From assembly GCA_934565655.1 (NCBI GenBank), contig CAKTIE010000014.1, forward strand, positions 1 to 43,206: 43,206 nucleotides of DNA. Reading direction: 5' to 3'. The stretch is from an uncultured Oscillospiraceae bacterium. Its GTDB lineage: Bacteria > Bacillota > Clostridia > Oscillospirales > Oscillospiraceae. A program made the position numbers and the translations under genes. Below the pieces are notes generated by a model. The model did not search any database, had not been told where the DNA came from, and worked only from the letters and a program-made list of their open reading frames with translations. Positions 1-7,627 of this stretch are shown piece after piece. The number at the start of each line of letters is the position of its first letter. Within the stretch, counting starts at the first letter, position 1.

Positions 1-46
1 CACGCCGCCAGCGTTCGTCCTGAGCCAGGATCAAACTCTCTATAAA
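1..46 (-). rRNA. rrs: 16S ribosomal RNA, 5' end only (partial)
   Basis: Read on the minus strand, the first bases give GAGAGTTTGATCCTGGCTCA followed by the universal continuation through the GCTGGCGGCGTG block, which is the conserved 5' end of bacterial 16S rRNA. The rest of the gene runs off the left edge of the window. The mature 5' end is placed near 46 by analogy with other Firmicutes and is accurate only to a few bases. The operon is transcribed leftward, away from the rest of the window. Confidence 0.97.
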
Positions 47-259
47 TTGTATCTAAACGATGTTTCCACCGTTCAAACCTTTACAGAGCTATTTGTCATA
101 GCTTCAAAAACTTTTTATACTTAGTTCCGTGGGTAATTGACTTAACCCCACTTCCCCAAGTTTTCAGTTCGCACATTTCTGTGCTCCCGTCTGGTGCTTT
201 TCGTTTCGTTCGTTGTTTAATTTACAAGGCACACGCTCCACAACCGCGGAACAGTTGAT

Positions 260-288
260 ATCTTACCACTGTATTCATAAAATGTCAA
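260..288 (-). promoter_or_regulatory. rRNA operon promoter
   Basis: On the minus strand TTGACA (283-288) is followed after 17 bases by TAAGAT (260-265). The stretch upstream of the -35 (289-318) is rich in A and T tracts and could act as an UP element. The leader from here to the 16S start is about 210 nt, a normal length for a Firmicutes rrn leader. A second, closer promoter is possible but I see no equally good pair of boxes. Confidence 0.7.
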
Positions 289-343
289 CATCTTTTTTCA
301 AATTTTCAAAACTTTTTTCTGAGCACCTGAAAAGCAGTTTGGG

Positions 344-372
344 ATGACATCCTTCGGCGCCTGTGGTATACT
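344..372 (+). promoter_or_regulatory. promoter of the YhaN-like ATPase gene
   Basis: ATGACA (344-349), a 17-base spacer and TATACT (367-372) sit just upstream of the ribosome site AGGAGG (394-399). It diverges from the rRNA promoter, with the AT-rich stretch 289-320 between them. Confidence 0.55.
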
Positions 373-407
373 ATATTTAATTGGTCACAACGCAGGAGGA
401 CGGCACC

Positions 408-2579
408 GTGGAAATTCAGGAAATGCGCGCAACATTCGGAAAATTGCAGGACGATACGCTGGCCTTGCGGCCGGGGCTGAACTGCATCTATGCCCCCAAT
501 GAATCGGGCAAATCCACCTGGAGCCACTTTCTGCGGATCATGCTGTACGGCCTCAGCACCCGCGACCGGGGCGCGCTGGCGGACAAGAACCGCTTTGCGC
601 CGTGGAGCGGCGCGGCTATGCGGGGCCGGATGGACGTTGCGGACAGCGACGGCACGCACCTGACGCTGTCCCGCGACACCCGCCGGGCCACCGCGCCCAT
701 GGGGCACTTCGCCTGCACCTATACCGGCACCGCCGATGCCGTGCCGGGCATCGACGGCCAGAACGCCGGTGAGACGCTGCTGGGCGTTCCCCGCGAGGTG
801 TTTGAGCGCAGCGCCTTCATCCGCCAGAGCGCGCTGGCGGTGGACAGCGACGCGGAGCTGGAGCGGCGGATCGCCGCGCTGATCACCACCGGCGAGGAGG
901 GCGCGTCCTATACGGAGGTACGGGACCGGCTGAAGAAGCAGCTGAACCGCCGCCGCAGCAACCGCACCACTGGGCAGATCCCGGCGCTGGAGCGGGAGAT
1001 CGCTCAGCTGGAGGAGCAGCTGGCCCAGATGGACAGCCTGTCCCGGCAGGCGGAGGCGGCGCGGCAGCAGCTGGGCAGCCTGACCCAACAGCAAAAGGAC
1101 TTACAGACCCAGCAGGCCCTATGGCAGCAATTGCAGCGGCAGGAGGCCGTGAAGAAATACGCCGAAGCCTGCGACGCCGCCCAAACGGCGGCACAGCGCG
1201 CCCAGTGGCTGGCGGAAGCCGCCGGTGCGTTGCCGGAGGAGTCAGCGCTGAGCCGCATGGAGGGCCAGTGCGCCGCCCTGCAGGAGGGCGAAGCGCCGCT
1301 ACGGCAGGCGCAGGCCGCCGCGCAGGCGGCAAAGGCGGCACATGACGATGCGGCGGCCCGCTGCGCCGCCCACCCGCTGTATCCCGCCGACGAGACGGCC
1401 TGCCATGCACGGCTGGACGCCATCACCGCGCCCGCCACACCCTCGCCGCTGCTGCTGATCGTGGGTATCCTGCTGATCGTGGGCGGCGGAGTGTGTGCCG
1501 CGCTGCTGAAGCTATATTTTGTTATTTTCGCCCTGTGCGGCGCCGGACTTGCCGCCGCCGGACTGGTGCAGCGCAAGCGGGCCTCGGCCGCGCAGGCAAA
1601 GGCCGCCGCCGACCGGGCCGCGCTGGAAGCCCAGATGGCGGAATACCTGCCCCTGCGGCAGCAGCTGGAGGCGGCGGACGACGCGGCCCAGCAGGCCGAC
1701 GCCGCGGCAGAGGGCCTGACCCAGATACAGCGGCAGCAGCTGCTGACGCTTCTGTCATTCTTACAGCCCTACGCACCCACCGCCGCCGATCTTGGCGGCG
1801 CGCAGATGGCGCTGGCGCAGCTGCGACGGCAGAAGGACGCCCTGACCGGCGCCCGGCAGGCCGCCCGCGACGCGGCGCTGCGGCGGGATCTGCTGAAAGA
1901 GCATCTGCCGGAGGGGCCGCTGCCGGACACGGCGGTGCCGCTGCCCCACCCCACCATGACGCCGGAGCAGGTGGCGGCGCAGCTGCCCCAGACCGCGCTG
2001 CTGCTGCAAAGCGTCCAGTCCCGGCTGGATACCCTGACGGGACAGCTGCGGTCATTGGGCAGCGCCGATGACGTAAAGGCGCAGCTGGCCCAGCGGCAGC
2101 AGGAGATGACGCAGCTGCTGGAGGAATACGACGCCGTGGCGCTGGCCATGACGGTGCTGGACGAGGCCAACACCACGCTGCAGAACCGGTTCTCCCCGGC
2201 GCTGGGCGCGCGGGCGGCGGAGATCTTCGCCAAGATCACCGGTGGCCGGTATCAGAAGGTACTGCTGAGCCGGGATTTCTCGCTGGAGACCGACAGCGAG
2301 GGCGCGCAGCGCAGCGTGCAGCTGCTGAGTCAGGGCGCCTCCGACCAGCTGTATCTGGCGGTGCGGCTGGCCATCTGCGACATGGTGCTGCCGGAGGAGA
2401 AGCATGTGCCGCTGATCCTGGACGACGCGCTGCTGAGCTTCGACGACGAGCGGCTTCACGCGGCGCTGGACTATCTGCTGGAGGAAAGCGAACACCGCCA
2501 GATCCTGCTATTCACCTGCCAGAAGCGGGAGGGCGCGTATCTGGACGGGCGGAAAAATGTGACGCTGCTGACGATATAG
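408..2579 (+). CDS. YhaN-like AAA ATPase (SMC/Rad50-type) with membrane hairpin
   Basis: 723-residue ATPase of the Rad50/SbcC/YhaN type. The N-terminus carries a Walker A motif, APNESGKST (about residues 33-41). The middle is Ala/Gln/Glu-rich with coiled-coil character, interrupted near residues 345-395 by two hydrophobic segments that look like a membrane hairpin. The C-terminus has an ABC-signature-like region (LLSQGASDQLYLAVRLAI) and Walker B with the following Asp-rich D loop (LILDDALLSFDDERL). YhaN proteins share this plan but are longer (B. subtilis YhaN is over 900 residues). I chose GTG at 408 because AGGAGG lies 8 bases upstream; an in-frame TTG at 381 lies before that ribosome site. 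The usual nuclease partner (YhaO/SbcD type) is not adjacent. A role in DNA-end metabolism or membrane-linked DNA handling is inference from the family. Confidence 0.8.
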   Translation: MEIQEMRATFGKLQDDTLALRPGLNCIYAPNESGKSTWSHFLRIMLYGLSTRDRGALADKNRFAPWSGAAMRGRMDVADSDGTHLTLSRDTRRATAPMGHFACTYTGTADAVPGIDGQNAGETLLGVPREVFERSAFIRQSALAVDSDAELERRIAALITTGEEGASYTEVRDRLKKQLNRRRSNRTTGQIPALEREIAQLEEQLAQMDSLSRQAEAARQQLGSLTQQQKDLQTQQALWQQLQRQEAVKKYAEACDAAQTAAQRAQWLAEAAGALPEESALSRMEGQCAALQEGEAPLRQAQAAAQAAKAAHDDAAARCAAHPLYPADETACHARLDAITAPATPSPLLLIVGILLIVGGGVCAALLKLYFVIFALCGAGLAAAGLVQRKRASAAQAKAAADRAALEAQMAEYLPLRQQLEAADDAAQQADAAAEGLTQIQRQQLLTLLSFLQPYAPTAADLGGAQMALAQLRRQKDALTGARQAARDAALRRDLLKEHLPEGPLPDTAVPLPHPTMTPEQVAAQLPQTALLLQSVQSRLDTLTGQLRSLGSADDVKAQLAQRQQEMTQLLEEYDAVALAMTVLDEANTTLQNRFSPALGARAAEIFAKITGGRYQKVLLSRDFSLETDSEGAQRSVQLLSQGASDQLYLAVRLAICDMVLPEEKHVPLILDDALLSFDDERLHAALDYLLEESEHRQILLFTCQKREGAYLDGRKNVTLLTI

Positions 2580-2624
2580 GCTTGCAAGCGGCGGCGTTTG
2601 GTGTTATACATTATAATATGTGGA

Positions 2625-2903
2625 TACCATCGATTGACAAGGGCAGACACGGTTTTGACGGGCAGAAATGCGCCCATACTGCGTCAAGCCCCTTGACAAT
2701 ACGGCAAGTATTCTCGGCGGGCCTTTTCTTGTCTGGACACATTTCTGCTGGCGGCAAAACTGCAAGGCACCTGTCAGCGATGTATTTTCGAGTGATTTTT
2801 GGTTTTTGAGACGCAGGCGGGCCGGCACCCGCCAAGGTGAAAAGGGCAAAAAGCGCCGGAAAGACACGCTGTCAGGCGTGTTTGCCCTTGTTAATCGATG
2901 GTA
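2625..2903. mobile_element. MITE-like element with 24-26 bp terminal inverted repeats and TA ends
   Basis: This stretch fills the gap between the ATPase and the zinc-ribbon gene. Its ends are inverted repeats: the left arm 2625-2650 and the reverse complement of the right arm 2878-2903 agree at 24 of 26 positions by eye (TACCATCGATTgACAAGGGC at the left start). Each arm is bounded by TA, as expected for insertion at a TA dinucleotide by IS630/Tc1-type transposases. The inside (about 225 bp) has no convincing gene, so if mobile it would be non-autonomous. The right arm abuts the AAGGAGG ribosome site of the next gene. No second copy is visible in the window. Confidence 0.55.
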
Positions 2904-2916
2904 AGGAGGCAACACT

Positions 2917-3234
2917 ATGGCACAGTTCGATTGTCTGCGCTGCGGCACGGCCATGCGCTTTGTGGGACAGGAGAAGCTGCAGCTGGGGCAAACCAGCTGG
3001 CTGCTGGGCGACTGGCCCAATCTGGTCTCCGGCGCGTTGAAGGTGTCCATCATGGCGTGTCCCCACTGCGGGAAGCTGGAGTTTTTCTCCGGCGGCAGCG
3101 TGGCCCCCACCGTGGATGTAGGCGACAGTGACCTGCCCCAGCGCACCTGTCCCGTGTGCGGAACCCACCACGATTTCGACTATCCCAAATGTCCCCTGTG
3201 CGGCTATACCTACGGGCCGCAGGATGAATTTTAA
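2917..3234 (+). CDS. double zinc-ribbon protein of unknown function
   Basis: 105-residue soluble protein with four CxxC knuckles: C6-x2-C9 (DCLRCG), CPHC near residue 49, CPVC near residue 86 and CPLC near residue 97. This pattern suggests two zinc ribbons formed from pairs of knuckles. TAAGGAGG lies 8 bases upstream of the ATG. I do not recognise a named family; many Clostridia encode such small nucleic-acid-binding-type zinc proteins. It is followed after 41 bases by the Mrp ATPase gene and they may be co-transcribed. Confidence 0.7.
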   Translation: MAQFDCLRCGTAMRFVGQEKLQLGQTSWLLGDWPNLVSGALKVSIMACPHCGKLEFFSGGSVAPTVDVGDSDLPQRTCPVCGTHHDFDYPKCPLCGYTYGPQDEF

Positions 3235-3275
3235 GGCGAGCAAGACAATTTCAGGATAAAAAAGGAGAAGTACCA

Positions 3276-4100
3276 ATGAGCGATTGTACCCATGATTGCA
3301 GCACCTGCGGCGAAAGCTGCGGTGAGCGCAAGGAAGCCAACGTATTTGAGAAGAAGCCACTGCGGCCCGGCTGCCGCGTGGGCAAGGTCTACGGCATCGT
3401 GTCCGGCAAGGGCGGCGTAGGCAAGTCCATGGTCACCAGCCAGCTGGCGGTGGCCACGCGGCGGGAGGGCTATAACGTGGCCATTCTGGACGCGGACATC
3501 ACCGGCCCCTCCATCCCCCGCGCCTTCGGCATCCATCACCGGGCCGGGGCCGTGGGCGACGCCATCATCCCCGTGGAGAGCCGCACCGGCATCCAGCTGA
3601 TGAGCGTGAACCTGCTGCTGGAGCACGAGACCGACCCCGTCATCTGGCGCGGCCCCGTGATCGGCGGCGTGGTGCAGCAGTTCTGGGGCGACGTGATCTG
3701 GGACGACGTGGACTACATGTTCGTGGACATGCCTCCCGGAACCGGCGACGTGGCGCTGAACGTGTTCCAGTCCCTGCCGGTGGACGGCGTGATCATCGTG
3801 GCAAGCCCTCAGGAGCTGGTGACCATGGTGGTGGAGAAGGCCGTGAAGATGGCCCAGATGATGAACATCCCCATCGTGGGTCTGGTGGAGAACATGAGCT
3901 ACCTCCAGTGTCCCGACTGCGGCAAGAAGCTCTATCTGTTCGGTGAGGGCAAGACCGAGGAGGCCGCAGCCCGCTATGGCGTGCCTCTGCTGGCCAAGAT
4001 GCCCATTGATCCGGCGCTGGCCAAGCTGGTGGACGAGGGCAACATCGAGGACTTTCACGGCGACTGGCTGAACCCCGCGGTGGAAGCGATTTTGAAGTAA
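3276..4100 (+). CDS. Mrp/NBP35-type iron-sulfur carrier ATPase
   Basis: 274-residue P-loop ATPase of the Mrp/ApbC/NBP35 family, which binds and transfers 4Fe-4S clusters to apoproteins in the cytoplasm. The deviant Walker A SGKGGVGKSMVT is near residues 43-54, the switch DADITGPS near 76-83, and the Walker B region MFVDMPPGTGD near 150-160. The paired cysteines of CPDCGKK (about residues 214-220) are the known cluster ligands at the dimer interface. The N-terminus also has a Cys-rich stretch (CTHDCSTCGESC), as in NBP35-like proteins, while the usual N-terminal MIP18-like domain of some Mrp proteins is absent. AAAGGAGAAG precedes the ATG. A strong terminator follows directly. Confidence 0.93.
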   Translation: MSDCTHDCSTCGESCGERKEANVFEKKPLRPGCRVGKVYGIVSGKGGVGKSMVTSQLAVATRREGYNVAILDADITGPSIPRAFGIHHRAGAVGDAIIPVESRTGIQLMSVNLLLEHETDPVIWRGPVIGGVVQQFWGDVIWDDVDYMFVDMPPGTGDVALNVFQSLPVDGVIIVASPQELVTMVVEKAVKMAQMMNIPIVGLVENMSYLQCPDCGKKLYLFGEGKTEEAAARYGVPLLAKMPIDPALAKLVDEGNIEDFHGDWLNPAVEAILK

Positions 4101-4107
4101 ATCACGA

Positions 4108-4146
4108 AATAAAGCCGTGCCGCCCTCCGGGCGCCACGGCTTTATT
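4108..4146 (+). terminator. intrinsic terminator after the Mrp gene
   Basis: AATAAAGCCGTG pairs with CACGGCTTTATT around a GC-rich inner stem and a short loop; the T-rich 3' side lies on the plus strand. Confidence 0.8.
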
Positions 4147-4160
4147 CTGCTCTGCATACC

Positions 4161-4958
4161 ATGAGGATAGCACACCAATTCACGGAAAAGAGGGTGCATC
4201 CTTTGTTTTTGATTGTGCTTCTGACGGCGCTGGGCGTGGGCGGCGCCACCATGCTGGGCGCGCTGGGCGGCTATTGCTGCCGGGGCGCGGCCGGCCGTCT
4301 GGGCGGCGAGACGGTCATGTCCTTCGCCGCCGGGATCATGCTCAGCGCCGCCGTGGTGGGGCTGATCCTGCCGTCGCTGGAGGGCGGCGGCTTCTGGGCC
4401 GTGCCGGTGACCACCACGGGTATTCTGTGCGGCGCGGCCTTTCTGCTGGTGCTGGAGCGGCTGGCCGGGCGGATGGAGCGGCTCTCCGGTCTGGGCCGCC
4501 GGGATGACCCGGCGCAGGCGGCACAGGCCAGCCGCGTGCTGCTGTTCGTGGCAGCCATGGCCATCCATAATCTGCCGGAGGGCCTTGCCGCCGGGGTAGG
4601 CTTCGGCACCGAGGACGCGCCCCGGGCGCTGGCCATCGCAGGCGGCATCGCCATACAGAACCTGCCGGAGGGCATGGTGCTGATCGCGCCCATGCTGCGG
4701 GCGGGCATTTCGCCCCGGCGGACGCTGGCGCTGGCCATGTCCACCGGCGTGGTGGAGATCCTCGGCACGCTGCTGGGCTACGGCGCGGCGTCGCTCAGCG
4801 CGGCGGTGCTGCCGTTTCTGCTGGCCTTTGCGGGCGGCGCCATGCTGTGCATCATCTGCGGCGATATGCTGCCCGCCGGTAACAGTCGCCGGGGCAGCAC
4901 CGCCGCGCTGCTGCTGGGCTTCTGCTTCATGCTGGCCATGGACTTTTATCTGGGGTAG
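4161..4958 (+). CDS. ZIP-family divalent metal transporter
   Basis: ZIP (ZupT/GufA-like) membrane protein that imports zinc or other divalent metals. It has about eight hydrophobic segments. The two ZIP signature helices carry the metal site: HNLPEGLAAGVGFG in TM4 (about residues 135-148) and IQNLPEGMVL in TM5 (about 172-181), where the first position is Q rather than the more common H or E. The start is uncertain. ATG 4161 gives 265 residues but has no visible ribosome site and sits 15 bases past a terminator. TTG 4203, with AAGAGG 9 bases upstream, would give about 251 residues and begin right at TM1; GTG 4194 is also in frame. A bidirectional terminator follows. The gene stands alone, far from the zur-znu zinc operon at 33-36 kb. 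Confidence 0.85.
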   Translation: MRIAHQFTEKRVHPLFLIVLLTALGVGGATMLGALGGYCCRGAAGRLGGETVMSFAAGIMLSAAVVGLILPSLEGGGFWAVPVTTTGILCGAAFLLVLERLAGRMERLSGLGRRDDPAQAAQASRVLLFVAAMAIHNLPEGLAAGVGFGTEDAPRALAIAGGIAIQNLPEGMVLIAPMLRAGISPRRTLALAMSTGVVEILGTLLGYGAASLSAAVLPFLLAFAGGAMLCIICGDMLPAGNSRRGSTAALLLGFCFMLAMDFYLG

Positions 4959-4965
4959 CAGCCGC

Positions 4966-5000
4966 AAAAAACTCCTGACCTGCGGGTCAGGAGTTTTTGC
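4966..5000. terminator. bidirectional intrinsic terminator
   Basis: AAAAACTCCTGACC and its complement GGTCAGGAGTTTTT form a long stem with a 3-base loop, with A and T tracts on both sides. It ends both the ZIP gene (plus) and the FtsX-type permease gene (minus), which converge here. Confidence 0.9.
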
Positions 5001-5001
5001 A

Positions 5002-6633
5002 TTACATTTCGTTTCTCACGATGCGGTAATAGGCGTTGGAGGTAGCCTTATACACCAGCGTATACACCGCCGCCAGCACCGCGAAGCTGATGAGCACCGT
5101 GGCCACAAACAGGCCCGTGTTGTGCAGCTCGAAGAGCAGCAGCATCCGCCGGATCATAGGGAAGGCAAAGGCCATATGCAGCGCCGCGCCCGCCAGCGGC
5201 AGGAAGAACACCGTCAGCAGCTGGGAATTGACACTGCGGCGGATGTCCGCCGCCGTCATGCCCACCTTCTGCATGATGGCGAACCGGGGCTGATCCTCAT
5301 AGCCCTCGCACAGCTGCTTGTAGTAGATGATCAGCACCGCCGCGCAGACGAACATGACGCTCAGCACGATACCGATGAAGAAAAGGCTTCCGTAGGTGCC
5401 GTAGAAATCGTCGGCGGCCTCCGCCCGGGAGGTATAGGAATAGCCCCATGCTCCGCCCGTGCCTTGCAGGGCCTCACCGATATCATGGCTCAGGGCCAGC
5501 TGCTGCTCCTGGGGAAGGCCGGTGTCAAAGGCGGCGCTCCAGATGATCTCGCCGTCCCGCGTCACCGTGCCCTTTTCCCAGACGTTCACACCATAGGGCG
5601 CGCCCGCCTCGGTCAGCGCCTTTTCCAGCCGGGGCAGCGCGGCATCGTCCTCCGCCCACACCGTCAGCTCAAGTTCGTTGGGATAGGTGGCGTTCAGGCT
5701 GTCCTCCGCGCCGAAGTACAGGCAGGCGGAGGAGGACAGCATCACCAGCACCATGGTGGCCAGAATACAGATGGAGGCAAGGCCCGCGCCGTTGCGCTTC
5801 ATGCGGTAGGCCATGGAGGACACCGACACGAAGTGCCGGGGCTGATAGTAGTAATCCCGGTTCTTCTGCAGCATCCGGCACAGAGCCACGCTGCCGGCAA
5901 TGAACAGCAGATAGGTGGCAAGGATCACCAGGATCACTGCGACGAAGAACAGCGCCAGCGCCTTCAGCGGCTCCTGAATGGACACCGCCATGACGTAGGC
6001 CGCCGCCAGCAGCACCGCGCCCAGTATGGCCACGAACAGGTTGCCCTTGGGGGGCTTTTCGCCGTAGCTCTCGCTGTGCAGCAGGGACATGGCGGTGCCG
6101 CGGCCCACCTTCACCAGCGTGCTCAGCAGCGTCAGGGCGAAGATGGCCAGATAGACCAGCACCGTTTGCAGCACCACGCTCCGGTTCACCGAGAAGGTGA
6201 AGGCCATCTCCGTCTCCATGGTGGAGCGCAGGCCCAGCTCCACGGCGAAGGACAGCCCTACGCCGATGGCAAGGCCCGCCGCCAGCGCGATCACGGCGGT
6301 CATGGCCGTTTCGATGACGCACAGCAGGGCGATGTGCCGCTTGCCCAGCCCCAGCACATGGTAGAGGCCGAACTCCTTCTGCCGCCGCCGGATCAGGAAG
6401 GAATAGGTGTAGTAGAGAAACAGGGCCGAGAACACGGCAATGACCCGGGAGCCGAGGCCCAGAATGATGTGGGACGCGCCGCCGCCCTTCATATAGCGCA
6501 GCAGGTCGCTGTCGCACAGCTCGCTCATCATATAATACATGGTCACCATGCCCACGCAGGTGAGGATATAGGGCAGGTACAGCCTTCCGTTTTTGCGGAT
6601 GCCGTCCCATGCCAGACGGGTATACAGACTCAT
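5002..6633 (-). CDS. FtsX-like ABC exporter permease
   Basis: 543-residue membrane protein with about ten hydrophobic segments in the FtsX arrangement: four N-terminal helices, further helices, then an extracytoplasmic loop of roughly 115 residues (about 305-420), and three C-terminal helices. This layout matches BceB/VraG/YxdM permeases that act with a MacB-type ATPase in peptide-antibiotic sensing or detoxification, although BceB proteins are usually over 600 residues and have a larger loop. Its start overlaps the stop of the ATPase gene by 4 bases (ATGA), so the two are translationally coupled. No BceRS-type kinase pair is adjacent. The substrate cannot be read from the sequence. Confidence 0.85.
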   Translation of the reverse strand: MSLYTRLAWDGIRKNGRLYLPYILTCVGMVTMYYMMSELCDSDLLRYMKGGGASHIILGLGSRVIAVFSALFLYYTYSFLIRRRQKEFGLYHVLGLGKRHIALLCVIETAMTAVIALAAGLAIGVGLSFAVELGLRSTMETEMAFTFSVNRSVVLQTVLVYLAIFALTLLSTLVKVGRGTAMSLLHSESYGEKPPKGNLFVAILGAVLLAAAYVMAVSIQEPLKALALFFVAVILVILATYLLFIAGSVALCRMLQKNRDYYYQPRHFVSVSSMAYRMKRNGAGLASICILATMVLVMLSSSACLYFGAEDSLNATYPNELELTVWAEDDAALPRLEKALTEAGAPYGVNVWEKGTVTRDGEIIWSAAFDTGLPQEQQLALSHDIGEALQGTGGAWGYSYTSRAEAADDFYGTYGSLFFIGIVLSVMFVCAAVLIIYYKQLCEGYEDQPRFAIMQKVGMTAADIRRSVNSQLLTVFFLPLAGAALHMAFAFPMIRRMLLLFELHNTGLFVATVLISFAVLAAVYTLVYKATSNAYYRIVRNEM

Positions 6634-7394
6634 TGCGCGTCACCGCCCGAGGTCAGCGCCGTCAGCGCGTCGGAGATCCGCTGGTAGAACCGGGTGTCGC
6701 TGTCGCCGTCCCGGCGAAGCTGGTGAAACACCTGGCCATCCTTCAGGAACAGCACACGCCCGGCGTGGCTGGCGGCCTTGACGGAGTGGGTCACCATGAG
6801 GATGGTCTGGCCGTCGGCGTGAAGGCGGGAGAACAGGCCCAACAGCTCGTCGGTGGACTTGGAGTCCAGCGCGCCGGTGGGCTCGTCGGCCAGCAGGATG
6901 CGGGGCCGGGTGATCATGGCGCGGGCCACGGCGGCACGCTGCTTCTGGCCGCCGGACACCTCATAGGGGTACTTTTTCAGCAGGCTCTCGATGCCCAGCT
7001 CACGGGCCAGCGGTGTCAGCGTCCGGTGCATCTCCGGGTATTTCTTCCCGGCCAGCACCAGCGGCAGATAGATGTTGTCCTCCAGCGTGAAGGTGTCCAG
7101 CAGGTTGAAATCCTGAAACACAAAGCCCAGATGATCCCGGCGGAAGGCGGCCATGTCGGCCTCCTTCACCTTGCCCAGATCCCGGCCCTCCAGCAGCACC
7201 TGGCCGGAGGTGGGCTTATCCAGCGCCGCCAGAATGTTCAGCAGCGTGGTCTTGCCGGAGCCGGATTCGCCCATGACGGCCACATATTCGCCCTGCTCCA
7301 CGGCAAAGGTGACGCTGCGCAGCGCCTCCACAGACTGGCCGCCGAAACGGGTGGTATAGACCTTTCGCAGGTCGTTGACTTCCAAAATTTGCAT
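6630..7394 (-). CDS. ABC transporter ATP-binding protein (MacB/BceA type)
   Basis: 254-residue ATPase with every ABC motif: Walker A GESGSGKTTLL, Q loop (VFQDFN), signature VSGGQKQR, Walker B ILLADEPTGALD and switch His (MVTHS). The sequence clusters by eye with LolD/MacB/BceA ATPases that partner FtsX-type permeases. I chose the ATG at 7394 because AGGAG lies 8 bases upstream; an in-frame GTG at 7403 is too close to that site. Its stop overlaps the permease start. Confidence 0.93.
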   Translation of the reverse strand: MQILEVNDLRKVYTTRFGGQSVEALRSVTFAVEQGEYVAVMGESGSGKTTLLNILAALDKPTSGQVLLEGRDLGKVKEADMAAFRRDHLGFVFQDFNLLDTFTLEDNIYLPLVLAGKKYPEMHRTLTPLARELGIESLLKKYPYEVSGGQKQRAAVARAMITRPRILLADEPTGALDSKSTDELLGLFSRLHADGQTILMVTHSVKAASHAGRVLFLKDGQVFHQLRRDGDSDTRFYQRISDALTALTSGGDAQ

Positions 7395-7445
7395 GATATT
7401 CACTCCTAAACGATGTTGGTTTTCCGAAAAAGGCGTCGGCGCGTT

Positions 7446-7505
7446 AAAAAAAACATGCCGGTGGCATGTTTTTAGTGCCGATCTCGGCAGCTATGCTGCC
7501 GTAGC
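7446..7505 (+). repeat. dispersed 56-bp repeat, copy 1 (contains terminator-like hairpin)
   Basis: The unit begins with an ACATGCC/GGCATGT hairpin flanked by A and T runs (7446-7473), followed by GATCTCGGC and a CAGC/GCTG palindrome. A nearly identical inverted copy lies at 9022-9079. The hairpin could end transcription of the leftward glycosyltransferase gene. Confidence 0.75.
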
Positions 7506-7542
7506 ATCCATCTTCATTTTCACCGCACCTGTTGCGTTCGCC

Positions 7543-7573
7543 GGGCGGCGGGGTGTGGTCACCCCGCCCTACG
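7543..7573 (+). repeat. GGGCGG/CCGCCC palindromic repeat, copy 1
   Basis: GGGCGGCGGGGTGTGGTCAC continues into CCCGCCCTACG. The same 31 bases recur in the same orientation at 9164-9194 with one difference. A separate GC-rich hairpin (7583-7617, CCGGAGAGAGGGCG stem) follows before the glycosyltransferase stop codon. Confidence 0.75.
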
Positions 7574-7627
7574 GCGTCTTTTCCGGAGAGAGGGCGAGTG
7601 TGACGCCCTCTCTCCGGTGGCACGCCC

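Noticed and set aside
7583..7617. GC-rich hairpin as terminator of the glycosyltransferase gene
   Set aside because: The stem is strong but the leftward transcript has A instead of U after it; the hairpin at 7446-7473 is a better candidate.
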